NCBI RefSeq assembly: GCF_000568255.1
Contig: NZ_KK037166.1
Coordinates: 10,285,477 to 10,349,476, forward strand
Reading direction: 5' to 3'
Source of the DNA: Kutzneria sp. 744
GTDB taxonomy: Bacteria > Actinomycetota > Actinomycetes > Mycobacteriales > Pseudonocardiaceae
DNA: 64,000 nucleotides
Position 1 is the stretch's first letter. The number at the start of each line of letters is the position of its first letter. The position numbers and the translations under genes were made by a program. This document shows positions 1 through 8,264 of the stretch, piece by piece. The notes beneath the pieces are model-generated. The model was not told where the DNA came from. It searched no databases and worked only from the letters and a program-made list of their open reading frames with translations.

Positions 1-671
1 AGTTCTCCTACACCTTCACCCAGGTGCTCGACGCCGCCGCCATTCTCGGCACCGGCGCCCCGGGCTGGTCCAAGGGCGACGAGAGCGGGTTCAAGGGCTG
101 GTCGAGCGACTTCCTGACCTGGCTGCGCACCAGCCAGTACGGCAAGGACGAGGCCGCGGCGCAGAACAACCACGGCACCTTCATGGACATGCTGACCGCG
201 TCGACCGCGCTCTACACCGGACAGACGGCCGTGGCCAAGAACATCGTGGAGCAGGCCAAGACCGTCCGTGTCGACCATCAGATCGCCGCCGACGGCAGCC
301 AGCCCGAGGAGGTGGCGCGCACCCGCACGTACCACTACTCGACGTTCAACCTGGTCGCGCTGACCCGGCTCGCCCAGCTCGGCCGGCACGTCGGCGTCGA
401 CCTCTGGGGCTACACCAACCCGCAGGGCGGCAGCATCTTCAAGGCCGTCGACTTCCTGCTGCCGGCGGCGACCGGCGGCGTTGTTAACTGGCACTACCCG
501 GATCTCAACTTCACCCAGTACGCGGCCCTGGACAGCGTCCACGCCGCCGCCGACGCCGGTGATCGTCAGGCCAGGGCGGCGCTGCCGAGCGTCCCGCGCC
601 CGCCGAGCGGGGATCTGTACCCGGTGCGTCCCGCGGCCGAGCAGCTCGACGACATCTCCACCACAGGCTGA
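1..671 (+). CDS. alginate lyase family protein, 3' part
   Basis: C-terminal part (about 222 residues) of a polysaccharide lyase with the alginate-lyase alpha/alpha-toroid fold. The frame is already open at base 3, so the start and any signal peptide lie outside the window. The Asn-Asn-His motif (bases 165-173), followed by GTF, and the later RTRTYHYSTFNL segment are typical of this family, in which the Asn-His pair helps beta-eliminative cleavage of uronate polymers. The tail after about base 590 is Pro-rich and not conserved. The gene ends at a TGA directly before a perfect palindrome that can serve as a terminator. The exact substrate (alginate or another glycuronan) cannot be told from this fragment. 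Confidence 0.75.
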   Translation, partial: FSYTFTQVLDAAAILGTGAPGWSKGDESGFKGWSSDFLTWLRTSQYGKDEAAAQNNHGTFMDMLTASTALYTGQTAVAKNIVEQAKTVRVDHQIAADGSQPEEVARTRTYHYSTFNLVALTRLAQLGRHVGVDLWGYTNPQGGSIFKAVDFLLPAATGGVVNWHYPDLNFTQYAALDSVHAAADAGDRQARAALPSVPRPPSGDLYPVRPAAEQLDDISTTG

Positions 672-677
672 CCCGGC

Positions 678-705
678 AGCGGTGGCGCCGGCCGGCGCCA
701 CCGCT
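678..705. terminator. bidirectional terminator
   Basis: A perfect 28-base palindrome with arms AGCGGTGGCGCCGG and its complement, lying between the ends of the convergent lyase and metallo-hydrolase genes. It touches the stop codon of the latter. No U-tract follows, as is usual for actinomycete terminators. Confidence 0.6.
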
Positions 706-1505
706 CAGCGGCTCAACGCCCGGTCCAGCAGTTCGGGGTCGTGCCCGTTGACCAGCAGCACGTCGGAATCGGGCGCCTGCCACAGTTCGGCGAGCCGGCG
801 GTGGTTGGCGCGGACCTTGCGCCAGTCGTGGGCGACCATGCGCTCCAGCGCGGCGAGGCCGAGGGGTGTCCGGCCGTGCCCGGTGATCTGGTTGCGGTGG
901 AAGAAGGCATCGCCGACGTGGAGCACCCAGTGATCGCCGGCATCCACCGCAACTGCGGCGTGGCCCCGGGAATGCCCGGGCAGGTTGACGAGCACGATGC
1001 CGGGCGCAATGTCGGTGAGCTCCTCGGCCCCGGCGAAACCGCGCCACGCCTCGCCTGCCGAGGGCGTGTGCTCCACCAACACCGGACCGTGATCACGGTG
1101 CGAGGCAAGGTATCGCCCGCGTTCCACGGCGCCGGCGGGGTGTTGGGCGGCGTGGCTCTCGGCGGCCGTGAGGTGCACCTGGGCCCAGGGGAAGTCGGCC
1201 AGGCCGCCGGTGTGGTCGCCGTCGAAGTGCGTGAGCACGATGTGCCGGACGTCGCGGGGGTCGAAGCCGAGGCGGCCGAGCTGGTTGACGGCGGCCTCGG
1301 CCCGGTCGAAGGCGGGGCGGACGTAGAACCGGCTCGGACCGAAGCGGCCCGCCGGGTCGTCGGCGTCGCGCAGGCCGACGCCGGTGTCGACCAGCACGAG
1401 GCAGCCCGGGGTCTCGACCAGCAGGACGTGGCAGACGATCCCGCCGGGCGTGGCCAGCGGCCGCATGGTGCCGCAGTTGAGGTGATGGACCTTGAGCACG
1501 GTCAC
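705..1505 (-). CDS. MBL-fold metallo-hydrolase
   Basis: A 266-residue metallo-beta-lactamase-fold hydrolase. The metal-binding motif reads THFDGDH, giving His93, Asp95, Asp97 and His98, the H-x-D-x-D-H variant common among lactonase-like members. Further ligands are probably the His of LPGHSRGH and the Asp of HVGDAFF. No signal peptide is visible, so it should be cytoplasmic. The GTG start at 1505 overlaps the upstream stop as GTGA, indicating translational coupling with the SnoaL-like gene, and both are probably repressed by the facing TetR protein. The substrate is unknown; lactone or ester hydrolysis is only an inference from the motif variant. Confidence 0.8.
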   Translation of the reverse strand: MTVLKVHHLNCGTMRPLATPGGIVCHVLLVETPGCLVLVDTGVGLRDADDPAGRFGPSRFYVRPAFDRAEAAVNQLGRLGFDPRDVRHIVLTHFDGDHTGGLADFPWAQVHLTAAESHAAQHPAGAVERGRYLASHRDHGPVLVEHTPSAGEAWRGFAGAEELTDIAPGIVLVNLPGHSRGHAAVAVDAGDHWVLHVGDAFFHRNQITGHGRTPLGLAALERMVAHDWRKVRANHRRLAELWQAPDSDVLLVNGHDPELLDRALSR

Positions 1506-2062
1506 ACGCCGAGGTCGGGGGCGACGGTGTCGGTCAGGCGCGGGTCCGGCGCGCCGCCGGACATGGCCAGTGCGCCGGCCACCACCTTGCCGAGCTTGAG
1601 CAGGTCGCCGGGATTCTTCTTGTCCAGCCCGGCGACGAGCTGCCTGAGGATGGTGAGCTGGTCGAAGTAGATGCGCTCGGTGACCAGGTTCTCGTCGGCG
1701 TCGAAGACGAAGTACGCGGTCATCCGGGTGCGGTGCCGCGAACCGGTGGGCGGGATCTTGCCGAGCGGGCCGTTGTGCGTGCCGGTCAGCCAGAACTCGA
1801 CGATCACGGCGTCGTGCGCGTGGCGCAGCGCGATGATCTCGTGGTTCTGGTCGGGGAAGGCGACGCGGGTGTCGTGGTAGTAGCCGCGGACCTCGGTGTC
1901 GCCGTCGTGCACGGTCATCTGGGCGATCAGCTCGTAGTGCGGGTGCGGGAACGTCGCGAGGGTGGCGTCCCAGTCCTGACGGACCTCGTCGTGGAAGTGG
2001 TCGAGCACGAGCCGCTCCCGTGCGCGCAGGACGTCCTCGGGCGGCAGGGCGAAGCGGGACAT
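1502..2062 (-). CDS. SnoaL/NTF2-like protein
   Basis: A 186-residue protein with the pattern of the SnoaL/NTF2-like cone fold: an N-terminal helical part, then alternating strands such as YELIAQMTVHD, AVIVEFWLTGTHNG and MTAYFVFDADENLVTERIYFD. This fold serves small-molecule isomerases, cyclases and hydrolases as well as binding proteins, so no reaction can be assigned. The start at 2062 was chosen because GGGAG lies about 8 bases ahead, and because a longer reading would run through the operator. It is the first gene of a two-gene unit with the metallo-hydrolase and diverges from the TetR gene. Confidence 0.75.
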   Translation of the reverse strand: MSRFALPPEDVLRARERLVLDHFHDEVRQDWDATLATFPHPHYELIAQMTVHDGDTEVRGYYHDTRVAFPDQNHEIIALRHAHDAVIVEFWLTGTHNGPLGKIPPTGSRHRTRMTAYFVFDADENLVTERIYFDQLTILRQLVAGLDKKNPGDLLKLGKVVAGALAMSGGAPDPRLTDTVAPDLGV

Positions 2063-2079
2063 GGGCGAGCTCCCTTTTA

Positions 2080-2125
2080 TCCACGGTGTGGGTATATGAC
2101 GGGCACTGTATACCCACACTGTGGA
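2080..2125. promoter_or_regulatory. paired TetR-type operator
   Basis: Two 17-base half-copies face each other: TCCACGGTGTGGGTATA at 2080-2096 and TATACCCACACTGTGGA at 2109-2125, matching at 16 of 17 positions, with a 12-base spacer. Each half is itself nearly palindromic (CCAC...GTGG). The element fills the gap between the divergent SnoaL-like and TetR genes, so it probably holds both promoters and two TetR dimers. Confidence 0.7.
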
Positions 2126-2157
2126 TTTTCCCAAGGCCGTCCGGCATCATGGGCGGC

Positions 2158-2832
2158 ATGACCACCAGCACCGGACGCCGGGGGCGGCCGCCGAGGGGCG
2201 AGAGCCAGCTGTCCCGCGACGCCATCGTCCGGGCGACCTTGCGGGTCATCGACGAGGGCGGCGTCGGCGCGGTCAGCATGCGCGCCGTCGGGCGGGTGCT
2301 CGGGGTGGACGCCAAGAGCCTCTACAACCACGTCGACGGCAAGGACGGCCTGCTCGACGCCGTCGCCGAACACCTGCTCGGCGCCGTCGTGCCGCCGCCG
2401 CGCACCGGGGACCTTCGGACCGACCTGCGGGCCATCGCGTACGCCTTCCGTGAGCCCGCACTGGCACATCCGGAGGCCGCTTCCCTCGTCCTCACCCGCC
2501 AGCTCGACTCGCTCGCCGCGCTCGCGCCGGTCGAGGCCGTGCTGGCGGTCCTGCGCGACGCCGGCTGTCCCGCCGAGGAATCCGTGCGCCTCCTCCGCAT
2601 GCTTGTCGCAACCCTCGTCGGCGCCCTGCTTCGGGAGGTCAACGCCGGGCCCGCCTTCGGCACCACCGACACCGACGGCATCGCCCACCGTCGCACCGTC
2701 CTGGAGCGCAGCGGCCTGCCCGCGATCGCCGCCGCCGCCCCTCACCTCGCCCGCTTCGACAGCGCCGCCGAGTACGAGTTCGCCGTCGACCTGGCCCTCG
2801 ACGCACTGGTGGCCCGGCTCGACCGCACGTGA
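2158..2832 (+). CDS. TetR family transcriptional regulator
   Basis: A 224-residue repressor. An N-terminal helix-turn-helix spans about residues 20-62 and includes the typical SMRAVGRVLGVDAKSLYNHV helix-turn-recognition segment. The rest is an all-helical ligand-binding domain like the C-terminal domain of classical TetR. It lies divergent to the SnoaL-like/metallo-hydrolase unit and directly downstream of a large inverted repeat, so autoregulation together with control of that unit is likely. ATG codons at 2149 and 2158 are both possible and neither has a strong ribosome-binding site; the shorter form is given. The inducer is unknown. Confidence 0.88.
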   Translation: MTTSTGRRGRPPRGESQLSRDAIVRATLRVIDEGGVGAVSMRAVGRVLGVDAKSLYNHVDGKDGLLDAVAEHLLGAVVPPPRTGDLRTDLRAIAYAFREPALAHPEAASLVLTRQLDSLAALAPVEAVLAVLRDAGCPAEESVRLLRMLVATLVGALLREVNAGPAFGTTDTDGIAHRRTVLERSGLPAIAAAAPHLARFDSAAEYEFAVDLALDALVARLDRT

Positions 2833-3000
2833 CGAGCGGCCCGCCGCTGGCTGATCTACCACTAGGGAAAACACCGAAATTGATGTGTCTTGTATGTCGC
2901 GTGCTTGCCACGGCAATGCTGATGTGAGCGCCGGGAACCGGGCAGCGATTTTGGTGCGAATGGTCGGGCCGCTTGACGTAAACGCGAATACCGGCTGAGT

Positions 3001-3717
3001 ATGGATCTCGTGAGCGGTGCTGTGGAGCTGTTGCCAATGACGGTTGCCGAACTCGACGATCTATTTCACGACCTGGTGCTACGGGTGGAACCCCGCGTCT
3101 TCGTCGAGGCCGGCGCCTATGAGGCGGCCGCGTCGCTGCGGGTCGCGCGGGCGCTGCCCGAGTGCAGGGTCGTCGCGTTCGAGGCAAATCCCTACGTTTA
3201 CGCACGATTTTCACGCATTACCGACTTCGCGGCCGGTCGGGTCGAATATCGGCGCCAGGCATTGGCCGCGGAGAAGGGTGAGGTCTCGTTCTTCGTGGTC
3301 GCGGAGAGTTCCAGTTGGTGCGACGACCGGGTCGAGGGCTACAACTCGCTGCTCACCCGCGCCGGCGGCGACTGGCTCGGCGACGTCGAGTACGAGGAAG
3401 TGACCGTGGCGGCCACCACTTTGGACCACGAGTTCGCGGACACGGCCGGTCCGTTCGCCATGTGGATGGACGTGGAAGGCGCCGCCAGGACCGTGCTGTC
3501 CGGCTCCGCCGCATTTCTGTCCGAGTGCGACGTGCTCAAGATCGAAGTAGAGGAAAGCGCTTTCTGGCGCGACCAGTGGCTGGTCGGCGACGTGGTGGCC
3601 GAGCTGGCCGGGCACGGCCTGACGCCGCTGGCCCGCGACGCGGAGACGCCACAGCAGTACAACGTGCTCTTCGGCAGCCGGCGACTGCTCGCGCGCCACG
3701 ACAACCCTCTGAGGTAG
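3001..3717 (+). CDS. FkbM family methyltransferase
   Basis: A 238-residue class I SAM-dependent methyltransferase of the FkbM type. The SAM-binding glycine-rich motif is degenerate (FVEAGAYEA, residues 34-42). The acidic residue after strand 2 is in VVAFEANP (57-64), and the FkbM hallmark D-V-E-G is at 157-160. Members usually O-methylate sugars or polyketides; here the substrate may be the carbohydrate made by the downstream glycosyltransferase. It is the first gene of the eight-gene run to 9799, with the next gene starting five bases after its stop behind a good GTAGGAG site. No convincing ribosome-binding site precedes ATG 3001; ATG 3037 is an alternative. Confidence 0.85.
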   Translation: MDLVSGAVELLPMTVAELDDLFHDLVLRVEPRVFVEAGAYEAAASLRVARALPECRVVAFEANPYVYARFSRITDFAAGRVEYRRQALAAEKGEVSFFVVAESSSWCDDRVEGYNSLLTRAGGDWLGDVEYEEVTVAATTLDHEFADTAGPFAMWMDVEGAARTVLSGSAAFLSECDVLKIEVEESAFWRDQWLVGDVVAELAGHGLTPLARDAETPQQYNVLFGSRRLLARHDNPLR

Positions 3718-3722
3718 GAGTC

Positions 3723-4565
3723 ATGGAAACGGTGCGGCGGACGGACTTCTTTCAACGCCTGCTCGACATGGAGTCGCGCATCGACTCGCGCGACCTGGGC
3801 TGGTACACGGTCAATCTCGACACCGAGGCGATGGACTACTGGGCCGTGCGGCAGCCCGGCCGCCTGGTGCGGTCGGCCGAGACCGGGGCGCCGCTGCCGA
3901 GGCGGTGCACGATCGCGGAGTTTCTGGCCGCCACGGGCGTGCTCGACCTCTTCCAGGACCGCGAGACGATCGGCCTGGCCGCGGTGCAGGCCGCCGTCAT
4001 CAACCCGTGGGGTTTCGTCGGCTTCCAGTTCGGCGAGCCGCTGCTGATCGACCTCCAGTACTACCGCCCGGCGATGGAGGACGTTGTCATCGACGGCCAG
4101 CAGCTCCGCGTGCCCTCCTTCTACGCCAGCACGCTGCCCGACAGCACCTGGCGGGACGGCAAGGCCAGCGTGCTCTACCAGGACGAGGCCACCGGCCGCT
4201 GGCAGATCGGGACCGATGTCAACCGCTGGCAGGGCACCTTCACCGGCCGCGACGGCGTGCACTCGTTCGACGACCTGCGGACCTACGACTGCCAGCTGGC
4301 GATCCTGCGCCGGTCGCTGCGCCACACCGTCACCATCCTCGACCGGCACTTCGCCACGGCCGGCTGCGACATATGGACGGCCGGGCCGGACGTCCCCTCG
4401 CCGGCCAGCCTCCTCGGGGCCGCGCACCTCGCCGGTCCGTTCGGGGTCGTCGCCTATCTGGAGCACGGTCGGCCGCACCACGACGAGGCCGGCACCTCGA
4501 TGACCACCTACCTGGAGGCCTTCGCCGACGTCACCGTCACGCCCGACGACCTCGGCGTGCAGTGA
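3723..4565 (+). CDS. hypothetical protein in exopolysaccharide operon
   Basis: A 280-residue protein that I do not recognise. It has no signal peptide and no membrane segment. The centre is rich in aromatic residues (NPWGFVGFQFGEPLLIDLQYYRP, written here as consecutive short blocks NPWGFVGF, QFGEPLL and IDLQYYRP, about residues 96-118), and later come WRDGKASVLYQDE and GRWQIGTDVNRWQG. The start has an ideal GTAGGAG site. It sits between the methyltransferase and the GT2 gene, with four-base spacing to the latter, so it should work in the same pathway. It could be an acyl- or glycan-modifying enzyme or a structural partner; nothing visible decides this. Confidence 0.7.
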   Translation: METVRRTDFFQRLLDMESRIDSRDLGWYTVNLDTEAMDYWAVRQPGRLVRSAETGAPLPRRCTIAEFLAATGVLDLFQDRETIGLAAVQAAVINPWGFVGFQFGEPLLIDLQYYRPAMEDVVIDGQQLRVPSFYASTLPDSTWRDGKASVLYQDEATGRWQIGTDVNRWQGTFTGRDGVHSFDDLRTYDCQLAILRRSLRHTVTILDRHFATAGCDIWTAGPDVPSPASLLGAAHLAGPFGVVAYLEHGRPHHDEAGTSMTTYLEAFADVTVTPDDLGVQ

Positions 4566-4568
4566 GCC

Positions 4569-5834
4569 GTGAACATCGACTTCGGCTTCGTTCTCCTTGC
4601 CCTGATCACCTCTTACGCGTCCGTGCAGGGCTTCGTCCTGCTGGTGATGGCGTCCAAACCCGATCCGGCGGCGACCAGACCGGTCACCGGACCACCGAGG
4701 CGGATCTCCGTGCTGGTGCCGTGTTTCAACGAGCGCAAGGTGCTGCGCCAGACCGTGGAGTCGATCCTGGCGTCGCGGCACGTGGACATCGCCAGGGTCA
4801 TCTGCGTCGACGACGGCTCCACCGACGGCACCATCGAGGTCATGCGCGAACTGTGCCGCCGGCACGGTGACGTGATCACGGTGCTGGGCCAGCAGAACCG
4901 GGGCAAGGCCGCGGCACTCAACCACGGGCTGACCGTGGTGGACACCGAGTTCTTCGTCGCCATCGACGCCGACACGCAGGTGCTGCCGGACACGATCGCC
5001 AGCCTGCTCGCCGGCTTCGACTCCGGCCGGGTCGGCGCGGTCTCCGGGCACATGCTGGTCGGAAACCGCTTTCCCGCCAGCCGGACCGTCTTCGACGCGC
5101 AGGTGCGGGAGTACGAGTTCGCCAACAACGTCGAGCGCCGCGCGTTCTCTCTGATCCGGCGGATCACCGTGGTGCCGGGCGCCGTCGGAGCCTTCCGCAG
5201 CCGGGCGGTCGCCCGGCTCGGCGGCTACCCGGAAGGCACGCTGGCCGAGGATGCGCACCTGACGATGTTGTTGCTGATGAACGGTTTCGAGGTTGTGCAC
5301 CGCCCGTCGGCCATCGTGTTGACCGAGGCGCCGGACACACTGGGCAGTCTGTGCAAACAGCGACTGCGCTGGGCGACCGGCAAGACGCAGGTGATGCTGA
5401 AGACGGCCGGACCGGCGTTGCGGCGCCGCGACTCGATGGCGCTGATGTGGTGCTACATGCTGTGGAACCACTCGATCCTGCCGTTGTTCTCGGTGCTGGG
5501 CACCGTTTTCCTGCCGGTGCTGGCCGTCCTGATCCTGGTCCGGGAAGGGCCCGCGCCCGTGCTGCTGGTGGCGATCGCGGTGCTGCTGTTGAACTACGTC
5601 TACCTGCGGGTGACGCGAAGGTTCGCGCATTCGCTCGATGCCGAGGGGCGGGCGGCCGCCGGGCTGCCGGACACGCAGTCGGGGCTGCTGTCCACAATGG
5701 TCGTTCCGATGGTGAGCTCGCTGGTGACCTGGGTCGCCTGGTACCGAGTGCTGACCGGCCGCAGCGCGGCTTGGAACAAGCTCGACCGCACCGGTGACGT
5801 GCGGGTTCCGGTGTTGGAAGAGGGGCGGCTGTGA
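4569..5834 (+). CDS. processive family 2 glycosyltransferase
   Basis: A 421-residue membrane glycosyltransferase of the NodC/PgaC/hyaluronan-synthase type. There is an N-terminal membrane anchor at about 7-27. The GT-A domain carries DDGSTDGT (Asp81-Asp82), D-A-D at 133-135, the catalytic AED (Asp228) and the processivity motif Q-R-L-R-W at 264-268. Three or so C-terminal membrane segments (about 300-400) would form the polymer channel. Family knowledge suggests a beta-linked GlcNAc-type polymer or oligomer from a UDP-sugar. The GTG start lies three bases after the previous stop, and the end overlaps the deacetylase start as GTGA, supporting a shared pathway of synthesis then de-N-acetylation. 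Cellulose or hyaluronan synthesis is a less likely alternative. Confidence 0.87.
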   Translation: MNIDFGFVLLALITSYASVQGFVLLVMASKPDPAATRPVTGPPRRISVLVPCFNERKVLRQTVESILASRHVDIARVICVDDGSTDGTIEVMRELCRRHGDVITVLGQQNRGKAAALNHGLTVVDTEFFVAIDADTQVLPDTIASLLAGFDSGRVGAVSGHMLVGNRFPASRTVFDAQVREYEFANNVERRAFSLIRRITVVPGAVGAFRSRAVARLGGYPEGTLAEDAHLTMLLLMNGFEVVHRPSAIVLTEAPDTLGSLCKQRLRWATGKTQVMLKTAGPALRRRDSMALMWCYMLWNHSILPLFSVLGTVFLPVLAVLILVREGPAPVLLVAIAVLLLNYVYLRVTRRFAHSLDAEGRAAAGLPDTQSGLLSTMVVPMVSSLVTWVAWYRVLTGRSAAWNKLDRTGDVRVPVLEEGRL

Positions 5835-6670
5835 AACGGATTGCCTTCAGCTTCGACGACGTGCCGCACTACGCGGGCGCCTTCTTCTCGCCCGATCGGC
5901 GCACCGAGACGTTGATCGAGAACCTGGCCCGGGCGGGCATCGACCAGGCGGCGTTCTTCGTGGTGGTCGGCGGCCTCCGGGAGCCACGCGGCGTCGGCGG
6001 CGAGGCGCGGATCAAGGCCTACACCGCGGCCGGGCATGTCATCGGCAGCCACAGCTACAGCCACCCGGCGCTGTCGGAGACCTCGGTCGAGGACTACCTT
6101 GCGGACCTCGACCGGGCCGCGGCCTGGTTCACCGACCGTGAAGGCCGGCGGCCCTGGTTCCGCTACCCGTACATCGACGAGGGCGACGCCGATCCGGCGA
6201 AGCGGTCGGCCGTGAGCGCGGCGCTGGCCGACCAGGGGTGGTCCAACGCCTACATCACCGTGCCGACGCTGGACTGGCTGCTGGAGTCCCTCGCGACACC
6301 CGATATGGGCCTGGACGCCCTGCGTGACGTCTACGTGGAATCGCTGCTCGGGCCGGCGGAGTTCTACGACGAGCTGGCGGTCAGGGCGCTGGGGCGGTCG
6401 CCGGCGCACGTGTTCCTGTTGCACGAGAACGATGTGAACGCGCTTTTCATCGCCGACGCGGCCGCGGCGCTGTGGGCCGCCGGCTGGCAGATCGTGTCGA
6501 TGGACGAGGCGTACCGGGACCCGATCGCCGCGCTGGAACCGGTCGAGTGGCGCGGATCCGGCCGGCTCGCTGGCCTCGCGCTCGATCGCCAGCACGGCAT
6601 CGAGTGCGACCTGCTCGACCACGATGCCCTGCGCCGGCGCGTCCGGGCGCTCGGAAAGGAGCCGGCATGA
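5831..6670 (+). CDS. polysaccharide deacetylase (NodB homology)
   Basis: A 279-residue carbohydrate esterase family 4 deacetylase without a signal peptide. All key motifs are present: SFDD (Asp9 as base, Asp10 as metal ligand), SHSYSHP with metal ligands His74 and His78, and RYPY at 111-114. It would remove N-acetyl groups from a GlcNAc chain. Its cytoplasmic nature and its position right after a NodC-like synthase match rhizobial NodB, which acts on oligosaccharides inside the cell, more than secreted PgaB or peptidoglycan deacetylases. GTG start overlaps the GT2 stop; the end overlaps the next start as ATGA. Confidence 0.9.
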   Translation: MKRIAFSFDDVPHYAGAFFSPDRRTETLIENLARAGIDQAAFFVVVGGLREPRGVGGEARIKAYTAAGHVIGSHSYSHPALSETSVEDYLADLDRAAAWFTDREGRRPWFRYPYIDEGDADPAKRSAVSAALADQGWSNAYITVPTLDWLLESLATPDMGLDALRDVYVESLLGPAEFYDELAVRALGRSPAHVFLLHENDVNALFIADAAAALWAAGWQIVSMDEAYRDPIAALEPVEWRGSGRLAGLALDRQHGIECDLLDHDALRRRVRALGKEPA

Positions 6671-7290
6671 GGTCGTTCGACCTGTGTGTCGGACTCGGCC
6701 AGCACTGCGAGTCCACCTACCAGATCCGTCGGATCCTCGGTCAGGACGGCGCGCACTTCTTCGACTGGCTGGAGATCGATCTGGTCTACGTCCGGAACGC
6801 CATCGCCACCGACTTCGGCGAGGTGCTCCGGTCCGGCCGGATGGCGCTGACCAGCGACGGCGACGGCGCGCTGGACCTGCACGCCGGCATGGAGTTCTAC
6901 CACGAGTTCCACGCCGAGGAGGGACAGCCGCTCACGGTCGCGGACATCGAGGCGCAACTTCCCAAGGCGCAGGAGAAGTTCGCCTTCCTCGCCGAGCGTT
7001 GGCGCGAGATGACGGCGTCCTCGGCCCGTGTGCTGTACGTGCGGCAGGACGCCAACGGCGTGGAGAAGGTCGCCGACATCGTCGAGCTCCGCGACCTCAT
7101 CGCGACCCGGTATCCCGGCCACGACTTCGCGATTCTGTGGCTGGGCCGCACGCCGCCGGCCGATCTCGACCAGCTGCCGCCGGGAATCGCCTTCCGCGAG
7201 GTCCCGCTGCTGCCCGGCCGCTGGCAGGGCGACGACGAGGCCTGGGACGCGCTGTTCGCCGACCTGCCGCTGGAGCAGCTATGGACGTGA
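6667..7290 (+). CDS. DUF1796 papain-like cysteine peptidase family protein
   Basis: A 207-residue protein that opens with the DUF1796 pattern: LGQHCES (candidate catalytic Cys14), a short helix, then FFDWLEID (31-38), followed by later alpha/beta segments (ILWLGRTPP). The family is annotated as putative papain-like cysteine peptidase, but members often lie in capsule or glycan loci and their real reaction is unproven. No signal peptide is seen. The ATG overlaps the deacetylase stop (ATGA), and the last ten bases overlap the ABC ATPase gene. A role in modifying the glycan or a carrier is an inference from the operon only. Confidence 0.65.
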   Translation: MRSFDLCVGLGQHCESTYQIRRILGQDGAHFFDWLEIDLVYVRNAIATDFGEVLRSGRMALTSDGDGALDLHAGMEFYHEFHAEEGQPLTVADIEAQLPKAQEKFAFLAERWREMTASSARVLYVRQDANGVEKVADIVELRDLIATRYPGHDFAILWLGRTPPADLDQLPPGIAFREVPLLPGRWQGDDEAWDALFADLPLEQLWT

Positions 7291-8264
7291 CGGCCGTCGT
7301 CGTCGACGACCTGACCATGACCTACCGCGTGCCGGTCCGGGAGGCGGGGCTGGCTGCGGCGTTCAAATCGGTGCTGCATAGACGTTTTCGTGACGTGCAC
7401 GCCGTGCGCGGTGTGTCGTTCGAGGTCGCCGCCGGCGAGGTGGTCGGCTTCATCGGACCGAACGGCGCCGGCAAGACCACCACCATGAAGATGATGTCCG
7501 GCCTGCTGCACCCCACCGGAGGCGACGTCAAGGTGCTGGGCCACACGCCGTGGCGGCGGCAGACGCCGTTCCTCAAGCAGATAGCGCTGGTCCGCGGCAG
7601 CCAGCCCACCGGCGGGCAGCAGGAGCTGACCCTGCTGGATTCCCTGCTGTACCAGAAGGTGCTCTACGAGATCCCCGGGGCCGAGTACCTGCGCACCCTC
7701 GACGAGCTGGTGGTCATGCTCGAACTGGAACCGTTGCTGGATCGGCAGTTGCGGGCGCTGAGCCTGGGGGAGAAGATGCGCGCCGGGCTTGCCCTGTCGC
7801 TGCTCTACCGGCCGCGGGTGCTGTTCCTCGACGAGCCCACGCTTGGCCTCGATGTCTCCGCGGCGGCGGCGATCCGGCGGTTCCTCGCCGCCTACGCCGC
7901 CGAGACCGGCGCGGCGATCCTGCTCACCAGCCACTACATGGCCGACGTGGAATCGTTGTGCCGCAGGCTGATCCTCATCGACCACGGCAGCGTGCGCTAC
8001 GACGGTCCGCGGGAGCGGCTGGCGGTCCGGCTGGCACCGTGCAAGATCATCCGGATCACCGCCCCGTCGGCCACCATGTGGGATTTCCTCGACGTGGCCG
8101 AGGTTGTCGCCGCCCACGACGACATCTGGGAGCTCCGCGTGCCGCGCGACCAGGTCGCCGAGGTGACGTCGACCCTGCTGCGCGCGATCGACGTCGTCGA
8201 CCTCTCCGTGGAGGAGCCGGCGCTGGAGGCAGTGATCGATCTCGCCTACCGGGAGGGGGTATGA
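7281..8264 (+). CDS. ABC transporter ATP-binding protein (COG4586-like)
   Basis: A 327-residue nucleotide-binding subunit. Walker A GPNGAGKTT is at 59-67, the signature LSLGE at 160-164 is a variant of LSGGQ, Walker B LFLDEPT is at 181-187 and the switch His is His218. A C-terminal extension of about 80 residues follows. The arrangement ATPase plus two different integral proteins matches the COG4586-COG4587-COG3694 export systems of the ABC-2 class. The closest functional parallel in such an operon is NodI or Wzt, energising export of the glycan made by the GT2 and deacetylase. It overlaps genes on both sides. Confidence 0.88.
   Translation: MDVTAVVVDDLTMTYRVPVREAGLAAAFKSVLHRRFRDVHAVRGVSFEVAAGEVVGFIGPNGAGKTTTMKMMSGLLHPTGGDVKVLGHTPWRRQTPFLKQIALVRGSQPTGGQQELTLLDSLLYQKVLYEIPGAEYLRTLDELVVMLELEPLLDRQLRALSLGEKMRAGLALSLLYRPRVLFLDEPTLGLDVSAAAAIRRFLAAYAAETGAAILLTSHYMADVESLCRRLILIDHGSVRYDGPRERLAVRLAPCKIIRITAPSATMWDFLDVAEVVAAHDDIWELRVPRDQVAEVTSTLLRAIDVVDLSVEEPALEAVIDLAYREGV

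Noticed and set aside
3549..3566. GAAAGCGCTTTC palindrome inside the FkbM gene as a LacI operator
   Set aside because: It lies within a coding sequence far from any sugar gene start and is most likely a chance match.
3339..5630. A 763-codon open frame on the minus strand across the FkbM/GT2 genes
   Set aside because: It is an antisense shadow of high-GC codons. It has the His/Gln/Arg-rich composition expected from reversed codon bias and overlaps well-supported plus-strand genes.
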